A DNA stretch of 17,847 bases from Christensenella sp. UBA1214 (GCA_002309375.1 DBXK01000033.1:23476-41322), one strand, 5' to 3'. Shown: positions 1 to 6,461, counted from the first letter of the stretch. Notes: a model not told the origin generated them from the sequence alone. Numbers and translations: made by a program.

Positions 1-590
1 CCGATGCGGCCGTAGGTGGTCTTCGCCTCGGCGAAGCCGTATTCGATGTCCGCACGGATGGTCTGCAGCGGGGTGGAGCCTTCGTTGTAGCCCTCGGTAC
101 GTGCAATTTCTGCACCGCCGAGACGGCCGCCGCACTTGACCTTGATACCCTTCGCACCGGCCTTCATGGCACGGCTCAGAGCCTGCTTCATGGCGCGGCG
201 GAAGGAAGTCCTCTTCTCGAGTGCCGCCGCGATGCTCTCAGCAACGAGCTGAGCGTTCGCATCGGGGTTGCGCACTTCGATGATGTTGACGTTGGCGGGC
301 CTGCCGACAAGGTTGCTCAGCTCGGCGCGGATAGCGTCGACGCCGACGCCGCCCTTACCGATCAGGAGGCCGGGACGGGCGGTGTGGATGCCGACCGTGA
401 CCTTGCTCGCAGCGCGGGCGATGTCGATCTTCGCGATGCCCGCTTCGTAGTACTTGTTCTTCAGGAAATCCCTGATCTTCTTATCCTCGATGAGGAAGTT
501 TGCGAAGTCCTTCTTATTAGCATACCAGCGGGTGTTCCAATCCCTGATGACGCCAACGCGGAAGCCATTCGGATTAACTTTCTGTCCCAT
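1..590 (-). CDS. rpsC: 30S ribosomal protein S3, 3'-truncated by window edge
   Basis: S3 sits at the head of the 30S subunit near the mRNA entry channel. I translated it from the reverse strand. It begins MGQKVNPNGFRVGVIRDW, a textbook S3 start, and stays open for 196 codons to the left edge, so the last part of the protein is missing. The type II KH domain is visible around residues 60-110, with the GKGG loop in GLLIGKGGVGVDAI, and the C-terminal domain begins with KCGGRLGGAEIARTE. The start ATG at 588-590 has a strong SD (GGGGAGG). It lies 14 bp after the rplV stop, as expected in the S10 operon, where rplP would follow outside the window. Nothing is odd about it. Identification is essentially certain. 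Confidence 0.98.
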   Translation of the reverse strand, partial: MGQKVNPNGFRVGVIRDWNTRWYANKKDFANFLIEDKKIRDFLKNKYYEAGIAKIDIARAASKVTVGIHTARPGLLIGKGGVGVDAIRAELSNLVGRPANVNIIEVRNPDANAQLVAESIAAALEKRTSFRRAMKQALSRAMKAGAKGIKVKCGGRLGGAEIARTEGYNEGSTPLQTIRADIEYGFAEAKTTYGRI

Positions 591-604
591 TGTATGTCCT
601 CCCC

Positions 605-991
605 TTATTTCTTCTCGTCCAGGATGATGGTGATGTGGCTGGTGCGCTTGCGGATCCTCGATGCGCTGCCGCGGGAACGGGGCCTGTAGCGGCGGAGGGT
701 GGGACCCTGGTTCGCGAACACTTCGGCGACGTAGAGGGTCTCGCGGTCCATGTCGAGGTTGTTCTCCGCGTTCGCGATCGCGCTGCGCAGGAGCTTGAGG
801 GTGGGCTCGGACGCCGCCTTGGGGGTGTACATCAGGATCGCCTCAGCCTCGTCGACGCTCTTGCCGCGGATCAGGTCGATGACGACCTTTACCTTACGGG
901 AAGAAATGCGGATGTATTTCGCGGTCGCGTGGGGACGCTTTTCGGCGTTCTCCCTGCGCTCTGCTGCTTTTTCTTTAGATCTCAGTGCCAT
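605..991 (-). CDS. rplV: 50S ribosomal protein L22
   Basis: L22 is a 128-residue 50S protein whose long beta-hairpin lines the peptide exit tunnel. The core family signature is clear: ATAKYIRISSRKVKVVIDLIR near residues 22-42, then AEAILMYTPKAAS, and the tunnel hairpin region around QGPTLRRYRPRSRGSASRI (residues 95-113) ending RKRTSHITIIL. The protein has about 20 extra charged residues at the N-terminus (MALRSKEKAAERRENAEKR) compared with short L22 proteins such as the Escherichia coli one. AAGGAGG lies just upstream, overlapping the end of rpsS (gap 12 bp), so the ATG at 991 is well supported and translation is probably coupled along the operon. Confidence 0.98.
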   Translation of the reverse strand: MALRSKEKAAERRENAEKRPHATAKYIRISSRKVKVVIDLIRGKSVDEAEAILMYTPKAASEPTLKLLRSAIANAENNLDMDRETLYVAEVFANQGPTLRRYRPRSRGSASRIRKRTSHITIILDEKK

Positions 992-1003
992 GTGAACGCC
1001 TCC

Positions 1004-1285
1004 TTATTTACCGCGTGTTGCCTTTTCCGAACCGCGGTGGCCGCGGAAGGTGCGGGTGGGTGCGAATTCGCCGAGCTTGTGCCCGACCATATCCTCGGTG
1101 ATGTATACGGGGACGTGCTTCTTGCCGTCGTGGACAGCAATGGTGTGACCGATCATTTCGGGGAAAATGGTGGAAGCTCTGGACCAGGTCTTGAGGACGG
1201 ACTTCTTGCCGGATTCGTTCATCGCGATAACGCGGTCAAGCAGCCTTTCGCTCACAAAGGGTCCTTTTTTGATTGATCTGCTCAT
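1004..1285 (-). CDS. rpsS: 30S ribosomal protein S19
   Basis: S19 is a 93-residue small-subunit head protein that partners with S13 and contacts the A-site tRNA region and the 50S bridge. The start MSRSIKKGPFVSERLL and the later motifs IGHTIAVHDGKKHVPVYI and GHKLGEFAPTRTFRGH (residues 69-84) are diagnostic, and the length is normal for the family. An SD (AGGGAG) sits in the 20-bp gap after rplB. It is the sixth gene of this operon, in the standard S10 order L2-S19-L22-S3. Nothing unusual was seen. Confidence 0.98.
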   Translation of the reverse strand: MSRSIKKGPFVSERLLDRVIAMNESGKKSVLKTWSRASTIFPEMIGHTIAVHDGKKHVPVYITEDMVGHKLGEFAPTRTFRGHRGSEKATRGK

Positions 1286-1305
1286 AATTTATCTCCCTTC
1301 TGTGA

Positions 1306-2139
1306 TCACTTACCGTCCCTGCGGCGGACGATGTACTTATCGTTGATGTTCTTGGTCTTCCTGGTCTTGTAACCGAGGGCGGGCTTACCCCAAGGAGTGA
1401 CCGGGCCGGGACGGCCGATCGGAGCCTTGCCCTCACCACCGCCGTGGGGGTGGTCGTTCGGGTTCATGACGGAACCGCGGACGGTGGGACGGAAGCCCAT
1501 GTGACGCTTGCGGCCCGCTTTACCGAGCTTGATGTTGACGGAGTCGATGTTGCCGACCTGGCCGATGGTTGCTTTGCAGCCCATGGGGATCAGACGGACT
1601 TCGCCGCTGGGAAGACGGACCTGAGCATACTTGCCTTCCTTTGCGAGGAGCTGAGCCGCGTTGCCCGCGCTGCGGACAAGCTGAGCGCCCTTGCCGGGAA
1701 GCAGCTCGATGCAGTGGACCATGGTGCCGACGGGGATATTCTTGAGGGGCAGTGCGTTGCCGACTTTGATATCCGCGTTCTCGCCGGAGACGATGGTCTC
1801 GCCGACCTTGAGGCCGAAGGGAGCGATGATGTAGCGCTTTTCGCCGTCCGCATAGTTCAGAAGAGCGATGTTCGCGCTGCGGTTGGGATCGTATTCGATC
1901 GTTGCGACTTTCGCGGGGACGTTGTCCTTATTGCGCTTGAAGTCGACGATGCGGTACTGGCGCTTTGCACCGCCGCCGCGATGACGGACGGTGATCCTGC
2001 CGCGGTTGTTGCGGCCGGCGTTGCTCTTGAGGTTCTCCATCAGGGAACGCTCGGGCTTGGTGCAGGTAATCTCCTCATAAGTGGAGACGGTCATAAAGCG
2101 CTGACCGGGAGTGTTGGGCTTAATCTTTCTGATTGCCAT
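1306..2139 (-). CDS. rplB: 50S ribosomal protein L2
   Basis: L2 is a 277-residue primary 23S rRNA-binding protein needed for subunit association and for the peptidyl-transferase centre. The N-terminal part (residues 42-66, with GRITVRHRGGGAKRQYR) is the usual RNA-binding OB-fold region, followed by the SH3-like domain. The C-terminal NPNDHPHGGGEGK motif (residues 226-238) carries the conserved histidine H230, equivalent to the residue implicated near the peptidyl-transferase centre in E. coli L2. Length matches the family. AAGGAGG just before the ATG at 2139 overlaps the rplW stop region (gap 11 bp), so co-translation along the operon is expected. Confidence 0.99.
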   Translation of the reverse strand: MAIRKIKPNTPGQRFMTVSTYEEITCTKPERSLMENLKSNAGRNNRGRITVRHRGGGAKRQYRIVDFKRNKDNVPAKVATIEYDPNRSANIALLNYADGEKRYIIAPFGLKVGETIVSGENADIKVGNALPLKNIPVGTMVHCIELLPGKGAQLVRSAGNAAQLLAKEGKYAQVRLPSGEVRLIPMGCKATIGQVGNIDSVNIKLGKAGRKRHMGFRPTVRGSVMNPNDHPHGGGEGKAPIGRPGPVTPWGKPALGYKTRKTKNINDKYIVRRRDGK

Positions 2140-2150
2140 TGTGTGCCTCC

Positions 2151-2447
2151 TTACTGAGCCATGTTGTCGAAGGCTTCGATGGTCTTGGAATCAGCCGTGA
2201 GGGTGATGTAAGCCTTCTTGGTGGAGGGGCGGCGGCCTTCGAAACGGCCCTGCCTCTTGATCTTGCCGAGGTGGTTGACGGTGTTGACCCTTTCAACCTT
2301 GACGCCGTCGAAGATGGTCTCGATGGCCTGCTTGATCTCGGTCTTGCCCGCTTTCTTGTTGACGATGAAGACGTAGGTCTTGCCGCCGATGACTTCGTAG
2401 CTCTTTTCGGTGAGCACGGGCTTGATGATGATGTCGTGAGCGTTCAT
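2151..2447 (-). CDS. rplW: 50S ribosomal protein L23
   Basis: L23 is a 98-residue protein at the peptide exit tunnel rim, and is the docking site for trigger factor and SRP. It begins MNAHDIIIKPVLTEKSYE and carries YVFIVNKKAGKTEIKQAIE (residues 25-43) and VERVNTVNHLGKIKRQGR, all typical. The ATG overlaps the rplD stop by one base (TAATG at 2445-2449), so L4 and L23 translation is coupled. The SD (GAGGAGG) lies inside the 3' end of rplD. Length and sequence are ordinary. Confidence 0.98.
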   Translation of the reverse strand: MNAHDIIIKPVLTEKSYEVIGGKTYVFIVNKKAGKTEIKQAIETIFDGVKVERVNTVNHLGKIKRQGRFEGRRPSTKKAYITLTADSKTIEAFDNMAQ

Positions 2448-3067
2448 TATGCGTATACCTCCTCGACTTTGGCGACCGCGCCGCGGGTTGCGATGACGGC
2501 GTCGTACTTGAGAACGTCGTAGGTGTTCAGCATTCCGACAGTGGTGGTCGCGACGCCCTGGATGTTGTTCGCAGCGCGGACAACGGTCTCGTTGACTTCT
2601 TCGGTCACGATAAGCGCGTTGGCGATCTTGAGATTGCCGAGGACCTTGACCATTTCGCGGGTCTTGGGAGCGCTCAGCTCGAGGCTGTCGAGAACGATGA
2701 ATTTCTCAGCTGCGACCTTCGCGGAGAGAGCGGACTTGAGGGCGACCCTCTTGAGCTTCTTGTTGAGGCTCAGACGATAGTCGCGGGGCTTCGGTGCGAA
2801 CACGACGCCGCCGTGGGTCCACTGAGGTGAACGGGTGGAACCCTGACGGGCGCGGCCGGTGCCCTTCTGCCTCCAGGGCTTCTTGCCGCCGCCGGAGACT
2901 TCGGCGCGGGTCTTCGCGCTCTGGGTGCCCTGGCGCTGGTTTGCGAGATACGCCTTCACATAGGCGTGCATTGCGGGAACGTTGACTTCCTGACCGAAGA
3001 CGGCCTCGGAGAGTTCCATATCGCCGACTTTGTTGCCGGAAATATTGTAAATTGCTACGTTAGGCAT
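2447..3067 (-). CDS. rplD: 50S ribosomal protein L4
   Basis: L4 is a 206-residue 50S assembly protein with a tunnel-lining loop. In E. coli it also represses its own S10 operon, so it is the candidate ligand of the leader upstream of rpsJ. The reading frame stays open further upstream, but I place the start at the ATG at 3067 because MPNVAIYNISGNKVG is the family N-terminus and TAGGAGGG lies just before it, overlapping the rplC stop. The tunnel loop is visible as GGGKKPWRQKGTGRARQGS (about residues 45-63), followed by RSPQWTHGGVVFAPKPRDY. The gene overlaps rplW by one base. Confidence 0.98.
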   Translation of the reverse strand: MPNVAIYNISGNKVGDMELSEAVFGQEVNVPAMHAYVKAYLANQRQGTQSAKTRAEVSGGGKKPWRQKGTGRARQGSTRSPQWTHGGVVFAPKPRDYRLSLNKKLKRVALKSALSAKVAAEKFIVLDSLELSAPKTREMVKVLGNLKIANALIVTEEVNETVVRAANNIQGVATTTVGMLNTYDVLKYDAVIATRGAVAKVEEVYA

Positions 3068-3081
3068 GTTTGACCCTCCTA

Positions 3082-3708
3082 TTACTTGACCGTGCTGCGG
3101 ACGAGAACGAGGCCGCCCTTTGCACCGGGGATCGCGCCCTTGATGAGGAGCAGGTTGCGCTCCGCGTCGGCGCGGACAACTTCGAGGTTCTGAACCGTGA
3201 TGCGCTCGCGGCCCATGTGGCCGGGAAGGTGCTTGGTCTTGAAGACCTCGCCGGGATAGGTGCAAGCACCCATGGAGCCGGCTACGCGGTAGGAATGTGA
3301 ACCGTGGGTCTTGCGGCCCCTGGCCTGATTCCAGCGCTTGATGTTGCCTTCGAAGCCCTTGCCCTTGCTGGTGCCGGTGACGTCAACGTGGTCGCCCTTT
3401 GCGAAGGTATCGGCCTTGATGACGGTGCCGACCTCGTAGGTCTCGGCGTTGTCGAGCTTGAATTCCTTAACGTAACGGTGGGCCTGAACGCCCGCTTTCC
3501 TGAGATGACCGAGCTCGGGCTTGGTGATGAGCTTTTCGCGAACGGGCTGGAAAGCCATCTGGACTGCCGCGTAGCCGTCGTTTTCAACGGTCTTGACCTG
3601 GGTGACGGGGCAGGGACCTGCCAGAACGACCGTCACGGGGATCATGGTGCCATCTTCGAGGAAGAGCTGGGTCATGCCGATTTTCTTTCCCAGTATTGCC
3701 TGTTTCAT
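3082..3708 (-). CDS. rplC: 50S ribosomal protein L3
   Basis: L3 is a 208-residue protein whose long extension reaches towards the peptidyl-transferase centre, and is an early 50S assembly protein. I chose the ATG at 3708: MKQAILGKKIGMTQLFLEDG is the canonical N-terminus, and CGGAGGT lies upstream in the 16-bp gap after rpsJ. An in-frame extension upstream of this start has no family similarity. VDVTGTSKGKGFEGNIKRW (about residues 107-125) and the central extension around THGSHSYRVAGSMGACTYPG are diagnostic. It is second in the operon, as in other bacteria. Confidence 0.98.
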   Translation of the reverse strand: MKQAILGKKIGMTQLFLEDGTMIPVTVVLAGPCPVTQVKTVENDGYAAVQMAFQPVREKLITKPELGHLRKAGVQAHRYVKEFKLDNAETYEVGTVIKADTFAKGDHVDVTGTSKGKGFEGNIKRWNQARGRKTHGSHSYRVAGSMGACTYPGEVFKTKHLPGHMGRERITVQNLEVVRADAERNLLLIKGAIPGAKGGLVLVRSTVK

Positions 3709-3724
3709 TTCTCTACCTCCGGAA

Positions 3725-4033
3725 TCACAGCTTGATCTCGATGTCGACACCGGCGGGGAGATCGAGCTTCATCAGCGCGTCAACGGTCTTTGCCGAGGGC
3801 TGGAGGATGTCGATCAGGCGCTTGTGGGTGCGCATTTCAAACTGCTCTCTTGAGTCCTTGTACTTGTGGGGTGCGCGAAGGATGGTTACGATTTCCTTCT
3901 CCGTCGGAAGGGGGATGGGACCGGAAACGCGTGCGCCGTTCCTTCTTGCCGCTTCGACGATTTTCTCTGCGCTCTGGTCGATGAGGTTGTGCTCATACGC
4001 CTTGAGCTTGATGCGGATCCTTGTGTTTGCCAT
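3725..4033 (-). CDS. rpsJ: 30S ribosomal protein S10 (NusE)
   Basis: S10 is a 102-residue head protein of the 30S subunit. It also acts as NusE in transcription antitermination and in NusG-mediated coupling. MANTRIRIKLKAYEHNLIDQS at the start and the SGPIPLPTEKEIVTILRAPHK segment (residues 37-57, with the ribosome-inserting loop) are unmistakable. Length is standard. GAGGAG precedes the ATG with good spacing. It is the first gene of the operon: upstream lies a leader of about 340 nt and a consensus promoter, and beyond that divergent sporulation genes instead of the tuf/fusA neighbourhood seen in many Firmicutes. Confidence 0.99.
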   Translation of the reverse strand: MANTRIRIKLKAYEHNLIDQSAEKIVEAARRNGARVSGPIPLPTEKEIVTILRAPHKYKDSREQFEMRTHKRLIDILQPSAKTVDALMKLDLPAGVDIEIKL

Positions 4034-4381
4034 TTTTATCTCCTCTCGATTTTGTGTGCGGTTATCGCCGCACTCGATTGTTGGCAGTACACCCGGCCGT
4101 GCGTTGCGAATTTAATAACGTACGGCGGGGCGCAATGCCCCACCTCTCTCCCGGTTTCCGCTCTCCGCCCCGGAGTAACTTTGAGGCGAAGCGCTTGCTT
4201 CCGGAATAAAGGGTGCCCGATCTTGTCAGGCCTCCTGCGTGAATTACCCGGATTGGCGACCGGCAACCTCCCGCAGGGAATTGTCCGTTTCCACGGACAG
4301 CGGCTCGCGCTCTATTGTCAGCATGACGGGCGGAGATTAGGCCAGCGCAGGCATAATACGCCCCAAGGCGCGAACAGTCCT
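4034..4381 (-). promoter_or_regulatory. Long structured 5' leader of the S10 operon
   Basis: The transcript from the promoter at 4382-4409 would carry about 340 nt before rpsJ. Clear hairpins read on the minus strand are: GTCCGT/ACGGAC with a GGAA tetraloop (4283-4298); an 8-bp GC-rich stem (4124-4144, one G-U pair); and GTGCGG/CCGCAC with a 6-nt loop (4056-4073) just before the SD, flanked on both sides by the repeat AATCGAG. CCTGCG (4272-4277) can pair either locally as CCC-TGC-GGG or over long range with CGCAGG (4234-4239), giving mutually exclusive folds. Ribosomal-protein autoregulation (L4 in E. coli) is the known role of S10 leaders. That it applies here is inference. I do not recognise a named RNA family and see no obvious intrinsic terminator in it. 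Confidence 0.6.
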
Positions 4382-4409
4382 ATTATAACTCAAATACGGA
4401 TTTTGTCAA
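4382..4409 (-). promoter_or_regulatory. Consensus sigma-A promoter of the S10 operon
   Basis: On the minus strand TTGACA (4404-4409) and TATAAT (4382-4387) both match consensus exactly, with a 16-bp spacer. The predicted start is near 4375. The 70 bp upstream is unusually A/T-rich for this genome and could act as an UP element, fitting a high-output ribosomal-protein promoter. Confidence 0.9.
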
Positions 4410-4588
4410 TACCTTTTTTCTGTCCGAAAGCCCGTTTTTGCATGTTTTTTCAAGATTTTTTATGTATTATTCTGTATATTTGCGAAAATTGAGCCCAATG
4501 TACCCGCGGCCGTGTGTTTTCAGCGTTCCGGCAGCGCAGCGTCCGCCGCCGCTTCTTCCGCCGGATCATACCTCCCCTTCCCCCGTTT

Positions 4589-4655
4589 TTCGCCAAATCC
4601 CCCCTTCCTTCTCCGCGCCGTTTCGACCATCCCGCTGCAGGCTTTGTGTTATGAT
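4589..4655 (+). promoter_or_regulatory. Candidate spoIIGA promoter with Spo0A-like boxes
   Basis: A good -10 (TATGAT, 4650-4655) has no recognisable -35 at the usual spacing. Instead TTCGACC lies at 4622-4628, one mismatch from the reverse-complement 0A box TTCGACA, at about -40 to -34 from the expected start. A second one-mismatch site, TTCGCCA, lies at 4589-4595. The Bacillus subtilis spoIIG promoter is likewise a weak -35 sigma-A promoter activated by phosphorylated Spo0A. The sites are short and imperfect, so this is tentative. Confidence 0.4.
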
Positions 4656-4673
4656 TCAACCGTCGGGCGGCGC

Positions 4674-4742
4674 ATGGCTGCACTCCGCTCCGGCAAAGGA
4701 GGCTGCTGCTTGTTTTTAGCCGTAAAAACAAATGTATATTGA
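4674..4742 (+). CDS. Possible 22-codon upstream ORF overlapping the spoIIGA start
   Basis: An ATG at 4674 opens a 22-codon frame (MAALRSGKGGCCLFLAVK...) that ends with TGA at 4740-4742, eight bases past the first base of the spoIIGA start codon. Its own SD is poor (GGGCGG). If translated, ribosomes terminating there could re-initiate on spoIIGA and would melt the hairpin at 4710-4731. No similarity to a known peptide is recognised, and it may simply be chance. Confidence 0.2.
   Translation: MAALRSGKGGCCLFLAVKTNVY
4695..4731 (+). promoter_or_regulatory. spoIIGA SD separated from ATG by a hairpin
   Basis: The only SD for spoIIGA is AAAGGAGG at 4695-4702, 29 nt before the ATG, which is far too distant on a linear mRNA. 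Between them TTGTTTTTA (4710-4718) pairs perfectly with TAAAAACAA (4723-4731) around a GCCG loop, and the stem ends exactly at the base before the ATG. Folding removes 22 nt and leaves a 7-nt spacing, which is optimal. Confidence 0.6.
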
Positions 4743-5475
4743 GCTGTTTCTGCTCGATAACCTCCTGATGGACCTTCTGATCCTGCGGCTCGCGGCGGCA
4801 ATGCTTTCGATCCGGGCGTCCTTTTGGCGATCATCGCTCTTTGCCCTGCTCGGCGCTGCTGCCGCCGCCGCTGCCGCAGGAGGCGCCGCATTCCTGCTCT
4901 CTCCGGCAGGGAAGCTCGGACTTACTCTTTTGATGTCCTTCGCCGTTCCGGGTAAAAGGCTGCGGAGCCGGGCATGCGCATTCGGCGCGGTCCTGCTTGC
5001 CTCAGCGATCGTCGGCGGTGCGGTCCTGCTCGCTGCTATCGCGCTCGGCGAGGAACTCGGCTCCGGCGGGATCGGCCTTCATGCGGCACTGATCGGCTTT
5101 TTCGCGGCGAGCTTTCTTCCCAGAGCGATCCGGAAGCTGCTTTCACGCAGGATCGCAGAGGAAAAGACGGTGCGGCTGCGAGCTGAATTCACGGGCTGCG
5201 GGGCGATCGAGTGTGCGGCGCTGATCGACACCGGCAATGCGCTGAAAAGCCCGATCGGCGGTCTTCCCGTGATCGTGCTGAGCCGAAGGAAATACCCCGA
5301 AGCGGCGGCGCTGGCAAGCATCCCGATTCCGATCCGGACGGCAGCGGGCAGCGCGGTTATTTATGCCCTCCGTCCTAAAAAGCTGCTGCTGAACGGTGCA
5401 CCGGCGAACGCGCTGATCGCATTCTCCTCCGCCGAAACGGCGCTCGTGCCGCCCGCGGCGGTGCCTGCGGCATGA
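4732..5475 (+). CDS. spoIIGA: SpoIIGA, sporulation pro-sigma-E processing aspartic protease
   Basis: SpoIIGA is the membrane-embedded aspartic protease that removes the pro-sequence of sigma-E after a signal from the forespore. The N-terminal half has about five membrane segments (roughly residues 5-24, 35-56, 62-75, 82-104, 113-130). The soluble half carries the active-site motif LIDTGN with catalytic D166 (residues 166-169). The N-terminus MYIELFLLDNLLMDLL aligns with the family start, and an in-frame stop nine bases upstream forbids an earlier start. At 247 residues it is shorter than the roughly 309 of B. subtilis SpoIIGA, but it ends with a family-like ALVPP segment, so it looks compact rather than broken. 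The next gene is its substrate, sigE. Confidence 0.9.
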   Translation: MYIELFLLDNLLMDLLILRLAAAMLSIRASFWRSSLFALLGAAAAAAAAGGAAFLLSPAGKLGLTLLMSFAVPGKRLRSRACAFGAVLLASAIVGGAVLLAAIALGEELGSGGIGLHAALIGFFAASFLPRAIRKLLSRRIAEEKTVRLRAEFTGCGAIECAALIDTGNALKSPIGGLPVIVLSRRKYPEAAALASIPIPIRTAAGSAVIYALRPKKLLLNGAPANALIAFSSAETALVPPAAVPAA

Positions 5476-5581
5476 ATTATTATTATAATAATGTAATGAT
5501 GTGTCCGTCGTTTACTGCTCTCCGATTTAAAACCCTTGCCGAGGATCGAGCGGTGCGCAAATACTGCTTCGGGAGAACCTC

Positions 5582-6289
5582 ATGCTCAAACTTATTAAAA
5601 AACTCATTGCCGCGCTCTTCGGGCGCCTCTGCCCCGGCGGCGAGATCAACTATATCGGCACCGGCGAATCCCTGCCTCCTCCCCTCTCGAAGGAGGAGGA
5701 GCTTGCGCTTTCCGAAAGGCTGACAGCCGGCGACGAGGCGGCAAAGCAAAGGCTGATCGAGCATAATCTCCGTCTCGTCGTCTATATTGCCAAGAAATTC
5801 GACAATACCGGAGTTTCGATCGAGGATCTTATTTCGATCGGCACGATCGGGCTGATAAAGGCCGTGAATACCTTCCGCTCGGACAGGAACATCAAGCTTG
5901 CGACCTATGCGAGCCGCTGCATCGAGAATGAGATCCTGATGCACCTTCGCAAGACCAGCCGGCAGAAGCTGGAGGTCAGCCTCGATGAACCGCTCAACGT
6001 CGATTGGGACGGCAATGAATTGCTGCTTTCGGATGTGCTCGGGACCGACGGCAGCGACGTCGACAGAGAGCTCGAGGACGCCGTGGACCGCGAGCTGCTG
6101 CGCGCCGCGCTTTCAAAGCTGACGGAACGCGATAAAAAGATCGTTGAACTGCGCTTCGGTCTCAACGGGCGGCGGGAATGCACACAGAAGCAGGTCGCAG
6201 ATATCCTCGGCATTTCCCAGAGCTATATTTCGCGCCTTGAGAAGCGGATAATGCAGTCGCTTTATGACGATATCCTCTCGATGCAGTAG
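5582..6289 (+). CDS. sigE: RNA polymerase sporulation sigma factor sigma-E (pro-form)
   Basis: This is the mother-cell-specific early sporulation sigma factor, 235 residues. Residues 1 to about 25 are the hydrophobic/basic pro-sequence (MLKLIKKLIAALFGRL), followed by the conserved processing neighbourhood EINYIG and the core start LPPPLSKEEE. Region 2 is visible as NLRLVVYIAKKFDNTG (62-77) and IKLATYASRCIENEILMHLR (104-123). SLDEPLNVDWDGNELLLSDVLGTD (133-156) is typical of sigma-E, and the region 4 helix-turn-helix is about 200-222 (TQKQVADILGISQSYISRLE). The SD GGGAG lies 6 nt before the ATG. The gene is 106 bp after spoIIGA and presumably co-transcribed. A strong terminator follows, and sigG, often next in bacilli and clostridia, is not here. 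Confidence 0.97.
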   Translation: MLKLIKKLIAALFGRLCPGGEINYIGTGESLPPPLSKEEELALSERLTAGDEAAKQRLIEHNLRLVVYIAKKFDNTGVSIEDLISIGTIGLIKAVNTFRSDRNIKLATYASRCIENEILMHLRKTSRQKLEVSLDEPLNVDWDGNELLLSDVLGTDGSDVDRELEDAVDRELLRAALSKLTERDKKIVELRFGLNGRRECTQKQVADILGISQSYISRLEKRIMQSLYDDILSMQ

Positions 6290-6322
6290 CTTTCTCCATT
6301 GCTCCGGGCGCTGTCTTCCGCC

Positions 6323-6345
6323 CCCCGGCCTTTGCCGGGGTTTTT
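6323..6345 (+). terminator. Terminator of spoIIGA-sigE
   Basis: CCCCGGC (6323-6329) and GCCGGGG (6334-6340) form a perfect 7-bp GC stem with a CTTT loop, followed by TTTTTCC and a further T run. This is a classic intrinsic terminator 33 bp after the sigE stop. Confidence 0.9.
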
Positions 6346-6419
6346 CCTTTTTTCTTAAAAAACTGCTTTAAAACCGCCGAATACAGGTATACAATTCGGC
6401 ATTTTTTCATTTCAAAGTG

Positions 6420-6448
6420 TTGACAAGTATATTAAATCGGTTTATAAT
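6420..6448 (+). promoter_or_regulatory. Consensus sigma-A promoter of the GntR gene
   Basis: TTGACA (6420-6425), a 17-bp spacer and TATAAT (6443-6448) match the vegetative consensus perfectly, giving a start near 6455 and a leader of about 50 nt. Such strength suggests expression is set by repression. Confidence 0.9.
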
Positions 6449-6461
6449 GAAGAATGATAAT

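Noticed and set aside
3068..3265. N-terminal extension of rplD
   Set aside because: It overlaps the 3' end of rplC, is Arg/Pro-rich without family similarity, and the ATG at 3067 has a good SD and the canonical L4 N-terminus.
4410..4580. Small genes in the S10/spoIIGA intergenic region
   Set aside because: Short frames here have no SD and low-complexity Pro/Arg/Ser composition. The stretch is better explained as A/T-rich promoter DNA and pyrimidine-rich spacer.
5472..5723. 83-codon frame starting at the spoIIGA stop (ATGA overlap)
   Set aside because: It runs out of frame through the start of sigE, has low-complexity and shadow composition, and has no SD.
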